This document shows positions 6,333 to 9,128 of a stretch of 9,128 nucleotides of DNA, piece after piece (position 1 is the first letter of the stretch; every line of letters starts with the position of its first letter). The stretch comes from an uncultured Clostridia bacterium (GTDB lineage: Bacteria; Bacillota; Clostridia; Christensenellales; CAG-138): NCBI GenBank assembly GCA_937913075.1, contig CALEPU010000272.1, positions 1 to 9,128 on the forward strand, read 5' to 3'. Under the pieces are notes generated by a model. The model had not been told where the DNA came from. It worked only from the letters and a program-made list of their open reading frames with translations, and did not search any database. The translations under genes were made by a program, and so were the position numbers.

Positions 6333-7452
6333 CGGCGCCCTCCCCCGAGGGAGCGATATCGAAGTACAGCCGCTCCTTGCTCTTCCTGTCGAAAAGGTAT
6401 ACCTTGCGCGGCTTCAGATCAAATCCGACGTAAGGCTTTTCGGTATCTATCACCGTCTCGGAGCTTATTATCGAGCGTATCCTGCCGCTGACACATGCGG
6501 GGCTCTGAGATATGACGCTCGTGTCGCGCCCCATCACCTCGATCCCTTCAAGCCCGAGCTTCATTGCACCTTCGGCGCTTGGTATAAAGCCCTCGGGACG
6601 GACGCCGGCAAAGACCTCGCCGTCGCGCACACCGGAGACCGGAAGAACAGCCTCGCTGTCTATAAAGAGCCTGCCGTCCCTGACCTCTCCCTCGAATACG
6701 TTTATTGCGGGAGTGCCGAGGAACTTTGCAACGAAAAGATTGCAGGGATCGTCGTAAACGCTCTGCGGCTTGCCTATCTGCTGCAATACGCCGTCCTTCA
6801 TGACAACGATGAGGTCGGAAATGCTCATTGCCTCCTCCTGATCGTGCGTGACAAAGACGGTAGTAACGCCCGTTTCGCGCTGTATACGGCGCAGCTCCTC
6901 GCGGGTCTGCAAGCGCAGCCTCGCGTCAAGGTTTGAAAGGGGCTCGTCCAAAAGCAGCACGTTGGGCTGCTTTACAAGCGCTCTGGCTATCGCGACCCTC
7001 TGCTGCTGCCCTCCGGAAAGCTCCGAGGGGCGGCGCTCCATAAGCTCGTCTATCTGCACGAGCCTTGCCGCCTCGTTGGCCTTTTCAAGCATCTGCTCCT
7101 TTGTGAGCTTTTTGTCTCCCTTTAAATTTTGCAGGGGGAAGAGTATGTTTTGCAGTACCGTAAGATGTGGATAAAGCGCATAGTTCTGAAACACCAGCCC
7201 AACGCCCCTAAGCTCGGGCGGCAGGTCTGTCACGTCGTCGCCGCCGAAGAATACCCTGCCCGAGGTCGGCTTTTCAAGCCCGCTTATAAGGTTCAGCGTT
7301 GTGCTCTTGCCGCAGCCGGAAGGACCCAAAAGCCCAACGAGCTTGCCGTCGGGAATCTCAAAGGTGAAGTCGCTCACAGCGACGACCTCGGTCTTTATCT
7401 TTCTGTTGCGGTTGGGAAATCTTTTCGTCAACCCCTGCAATACTACCTTCAT
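6325..7452 (-). CDS. ABC importer ATPase, MalK/UgpC/MsmK type
   Basis: 375 residues, normal for the family. The nucleotide-binding domain is complete: Walker A GPSGCGKST (43-51), Q-loop Gln89, signature LSGGQ (145-149), Walker B VLLLDEP (165-171), D-loop SNLD and switch His203 (FVTHDQEEA). From about 230 the 'VAKFLGTPAINVFEG' segment leads into the C-terminal TOBE-type regulatory domain typical of MalK/UgpC. It hydrolyses ATP in the cytoplasm to drive the two permeases. It is the first gene of the operon, so this importer has its own ATPase; many Gram-positive sugar importers borrow a shared MsmK instead. A strong AGGAGGA site precedes the ATG and a TTGACT/TAAAAT promoter lies in the 72-base gap upstream. 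The family cannot tell sugar from glycerol-3-phosphate, so no symbol is given. Confidence 0.95.
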   Translation of the reverse strand: MKVVLQGLTKRFPNRNRKIKTEVVAVSDFTFEIPDGKLVGLLGPSGCGKSTTLNLISGLEKPTSGRVFFGGDDVTDLPPELRGVGLVFQNYALYPHLTVLQNILFPLQNLKGDKKLTKEQMLEKANEAARLVQIDELMERRPSELSGGQQQRVAIARALVKQPNVLLLDEPLSNLDARLRLQTREELRRIQRETGVTTVFVTHDQEEAMSISDLIVVMKDGVLQQIGKPQSVYDDPCNLFVAKFLGTPAINVFEGEVRDGRLFIDSEAVLPVSGVRDGEVFAGVRPEGFIPSAEGAMKLGLEGIEVMGRDTSVISQSPACVSGRIRSIISSETVIDTEKPYVGFDLKPRKVYLFDRKSKERLYFDIAPSGEGADV

Positions 7453-7491
7453 ATCGTTTTCCTCCTGAAAGCCTTGGCGTTCGTCTTGGGA

Positions 7492-7520
7492 ATTTTATAC
7501 CAATATCATAAAACAGTCAA
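7492..7520 (-). promoter_or_regulatory. Promoter of the ABC importer operon
   Basis: On the minus strand, TTGACT (-35, 7515-7520), a 17-base spacer and TAAAAT (-10, 7492-7497). An overlapping TGG-TATAAA reads as an extended -10. It sits four bases after the methyltransferase stop codon (7525-7527). No terminator is visible between the two, so read-through from the methyltransferase gene is also possible. No clear cre-like operator is seen. Confidence 0.7.
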
Positions 7521-7524
7521 TGAG

Positions 7525-8364
7525 CTACTGCTGTTTTTGCTCGGCAAAAAGCCGGTGAAACGCGACCGCTGCGGCTGCGCCCACGTTTAAAGAGTCCATG
7601 CCGTTAGCCATTGGAATGATGACCGTGTGATCGCACTCCGCGATGACGCTCTCCTCAAGCCCCGCTCCCTCGGAGCCGAGCACCAATGCGAGCTTATCGC
7701 AGCGCGCGAGCTCCGGCGCGGTGACGGGCAGAGCTCCTTGCTTTAAGGCGAGCGCAAGCACCGTAAAGCCCTCGGATTTTAAGAGCCCCGGCAGAGAGCA
7801 TGCGTTGGGCTTCCCGTCTCCGTTGCCTCCAAGCCTCGCCCAAGGCACACGGAAAACGGCTCCCATGCTCACCCTTGCCGCCCTGCGGTGCAGAGGATCG
7901 CAGCAGGTGGGATCGAGCAGCACAGCGTCAGCTCCGAGCGCCGCCGCAGAGCGGAATATCGCGCCGACGTTCGTGGGATCCACTATGCCCATAAGCACGG
8001 CGGCTTTTTTTGCGCCTTTTATCACCTCGCAGCAGGATGACCGGGGTCTGCGCCGCATACAACAGAGTATCCCGCGGGTCAGCTTAAAGCCGGTAAGGGA
8101 AGCCAGCAGCGAGTCCTCCGCCGTGTAAACGGGCACGTCGTACCCGTCCGCACAGCTAAGCGCGGCGGCAAGCCTGCGCCTCTCTGCAAGCAGCGATACC
8201 GGCTCGTATCCGGCAGCAAGCGCAGCTTCTATCACGTTGGGGCTCTCGGCAATAAAAAGCCCCGCAAGCGGGTTTTGACCGCCCTTTACGCCGGCGCCCT
8301 TCAAATCACGGTAAACGCTTGCTCCCGTATCCGAAAGCGAATTAATTTCAACAACGTATGCCAT
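7525..8364 (-). CDS. RNA 2'-O-methyltransferase, SpoU/TrmH family
   Basis: 279 residues. It should transfer a methyl group from S-adenosylmethionine to a ribose 2'-OH of tRNA or rRNA in the cytoplasm. The N-terminal substrate-binding part contains a segment starting GLFIAESPNVIEAAL (about 35-50). The C-terminal SPOUT domain has motif 1 DPTNVGAIFRSA (about 129-140, with Asn and Arg), motif 2 LVLGSEGAGL (about 227-236) and motif 3 IPMANGMDSLNVGAA (about 250-264), which form the trefoil knot. The start is ATG at 8364 with AGGAG 7 bases away; the in-frame TTG at 8382 lacks a site. Its own promoter faces away from the acyltransferase gene. The exact RNA target cannot be told, and similar proteins are annotated simply as TrmH-family methyltransferases. 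Position upstream of the importer is probably incidental. Confidence 0.93.
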   Translation of the reverse strand: MAYVVEINSLSDTGASVYRDLKGAGVKGGQNPLAGLFIAESPNVIEAALAAGYEPVSLLAERRRLAAALSCADGYDVPVYTAEDSLLASLTGFKLTRGILCCMRRRPRSSCCEVIKGAKKAAVLMGIVDPTNVGAIFRSAAALGADAVLLDPTCCDPLHRRAARVSMGAVFRVPWARLGGNGDGKPNACSLPGLLKSEGFTVLALALKQGALPVTAPELARCDKLALVLGSEGAGLEESVIAECDHTVIIPMANGMDSLNVGAAAAVAFHRLFAEQKQQ

Positions 8365-8371
8365 TTCAATG

Positions 8372-8376
8372 CTCCT
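8372..8376 (-). promoter_or_regulatory. Ribosome-binding site that sets the start of the RNA methyltransferase
   Basis: AGGAG on the minus strand lies 7 bases before ATG at 8364. The in-frame TTG at 8382 lies upstream of this site and is therefore rejected as the start. Confidence 0.75.
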
Positions 8377-8388
8377 TTTCAAAGAACA

Positions 8389-8417
8389 ATTATATACCTT
8401 CCGACCCCGTTTGTCTA
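8389..8417 (-). promoter_or_regulatory. Promoter of the RNA methyltransferase gene
   Basis: On the minus strand, TAGACA (-35, 8412-8417; five of six consensus bases), a 17-base spacer and a perfect TATAAT (-10, 8389-8394). The -35 box overlaps that of the divergent acyltransferase promoter by five bases. Confidence 0.75.
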
Positions 8418-8438
8418 TTTTGAAAACTGTGCTATAAT
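8411..8438 (+). promoter_or_regulatory. Promoter of the acyltransferase gene
   Basis: TTGTCT (-35, 8411-8416), a 16-base spacer and a perfect TATAAT (-10, 8433-8438) preceded by TGC, an extended -10. Transcription would start near 8445, leaving a leader of about 30 bases with a GGAGG site at 8466-8470. Confidence 0.75.
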
Positions 8439-8474
8439 GTATGCGGCGCTAAAATACCGCCTGACGGAGGAGCT

Positions 8475-9128
8475 ATGGGCAGGACCTACTATTACAGCGA
8501 TGAGCTCAACGACGATTTTGCCGAAAACAACATCAAAACAAAGGCTTTGCCGGAGGACTATAAATACTTCAAGGGCCCTGTTCGCAGGGCATGGGCTTTT
8601 TTTCTGCATCATTTTATCGCAACGCCGCTCGTCTTTATAATACAGCTTCTCGTTTACGGTGAGCGCAGGATTGGCGCGAAGAAGCTCCGCCCGTATAAAA
8701 AAACGGGCTTCTATCTTTACGGCAACCACACACGCAGTATGGGCGACGCATTTATGCCCTCGCTCGTCTGCTTCCCCAAGAAGCCTTACGTCATAGTCGG
8801 CCCCGACGCAATGAGCATACCCGCTATACGTCCGATAGTCGAGGACCTCGGCGCTTTACCGCTTGCAGCGAGCATCAGCGGCAAATCAAGCTTTCATGCC
8901 GCCATGCGCCGCCATGCAGAGCTGGGGCATGCGGTTGCGATCTATCCCGAGGCGCATATCTGGCCGGGCTACACGGGCATAAGGCATTTCAGAGACGGCT
9001 CTTTCCGCTATCCCGTGGAGTATGACAAGCCCGTTTTCACCGCCACCTGCACCTACCGCAAGCGCCGGCTGCTGCCCGGAGCAAGGACGGCAGTCTATAT
9101 TGACGGACCCTTCTTTGCGGATAAAACA
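8475..9128 (+). CDS. PlsC-like phospholipid/glycerol acyltransferase (3' end missing)
   Basis: 218 codons are visible and the frame is still open at the window edge. ATG at 8475 has GGAGG 4 bases before it. A hydrophobic stretch (about 40-60) may be a membrane anchor. Family motifs follow: GNHTRSMGD (residues 83-91, the His/Asp catalytic box), a conserved glycerol-phosphate-binding-like region at about 115-140 (LGALPL), and YPEAHIWPGYTGIR (157-170), in the place of the usual FPEGTRS. It would transfer an acyl chain to lysophosphatidate or a related lipid at the membrane. Two departures are noted: the catalytic box is H-x5-D rather than H-x4-D, and motif III has PEA instead of PEG. These seem to mark a Clostridial sub-family, by my recollection, so substrate is uncertain. 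It is transcribed divergently from the methyltransferase. Confidence 0.88.
   Translation, partial: MGRTYYYSDELNDDFAENNIKTKALPEDYKYFKGPVRRAWAFFLHHFIATPLVFIIQLLVYGERRIGAKKLRPYKKTGFYLYGNHTRSMGDAFMPSLVCFPKKPYVIVGPDAMSIPAIRPIVEDLGALPLAASISGKSSFHAAMRRHAELGHAVAIYPEAHIWPGYTGIRHFRDGSFRYPVEYDKPVFTATCTYRKRRLLPGARTAVYIDGPFFADKT

Noticed and set aside
5304..6491. A 395-codon open frame on the plus strand, antisense to the permease and ATPase genes
   Set aside because: It spans parts of three well-supported minus-strand genes, shows no domain or ribosome-binding site, and has the Arg/His-rich composition expected from reading the opposite strand of membrane-protein genes.
6325..7452. Assigning the importer as the glycerol-3-phosphate system (ugp) or the maltose system (mal)
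   Set aside because: ATPases of these systems are too alike to tell apart by motif, and the binding protein gives no substrate-specific residues I can read.
7473..7489. Direct repeat CTTGG with 12-base period in the leader of the importer operon
   Set aside because: Only five bases repeated twice; too short to distinguish from chance, and it does not match an operator I know.
8415..8729. A minus-strand open frame of 104 codons opposite the acyltransferase start
   Set aside because: It ends inside the divergent promoter region, has no clear ribosome-binding site or recognisable motif, and opposes a well-supported gene.

Overview
The window reads as ordinary chromosome from a Gram-positive anaerobe, most likely a gut member of the Clostridia (Oscillospirales/Ruminococcaceae-like). 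This is inferred, not proven. The basis is mid-50s GC by eye, strong AGGAGG ribosome-binding sites, lipoprotein signal peptides, TATAAT-type promoters and frequent ATA and AGG codons. There is no RNA gene, CRISPR array, insertion sequence, phage gene or other sign of a mobile region.

Left part (1-2135, plus strand): the 3' portion of a gene for a membrane protein. It has two highly acidic cytoplasmic blocks, one transmembrane helix and an extracellular beta-rich part (two Ig-like segments and an OB-like C-terminus). A perfect GC-rich hairpin separates it from a small zinc-ribbon protein gene, which ends at a strong bidirectional terminator facing the next, convergent gene.

Middle part (2153-7520, minus strand): a small secreted lipoprotein with its own promoter. 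Upstream of it lies a tightly packed four-gene ABC importer operon, transcribed in the order MalK/UgpC-type ATPase, MalF/UgpA-type permease, MalG/UgpE-type permease, solute-binding lipoprotein. A good promoter precedes the ATPase gene, and the genes overlap or nearly touch. The importer is therefore complete, with a dedicated ATPase. Its substrate cannot be read from the sequence, although carbohydrate or a glycerol-phosphate-type compound is the family expectation. The solute-binding protein is unusual in having a C-terminal transmembrane helix as well as an N-terminal lipobox.

Right part (7525-9128): a SpoU/TrmH-family RNA methyltransferase gene (minus) and, divergent from it, the 5' part of a PlsC-like acyltransferase gene (plus). 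Their promoters are back to back with -35 boxes that overlap almost completely.

I did not find a clearly new biological system. The items most worth a second look are the doubly anchored solute-binding protein, the acidic/Ig/OB membrane protein, the variant motifs of the acyltransferase, and the shared -35 region of the divergent promoters.
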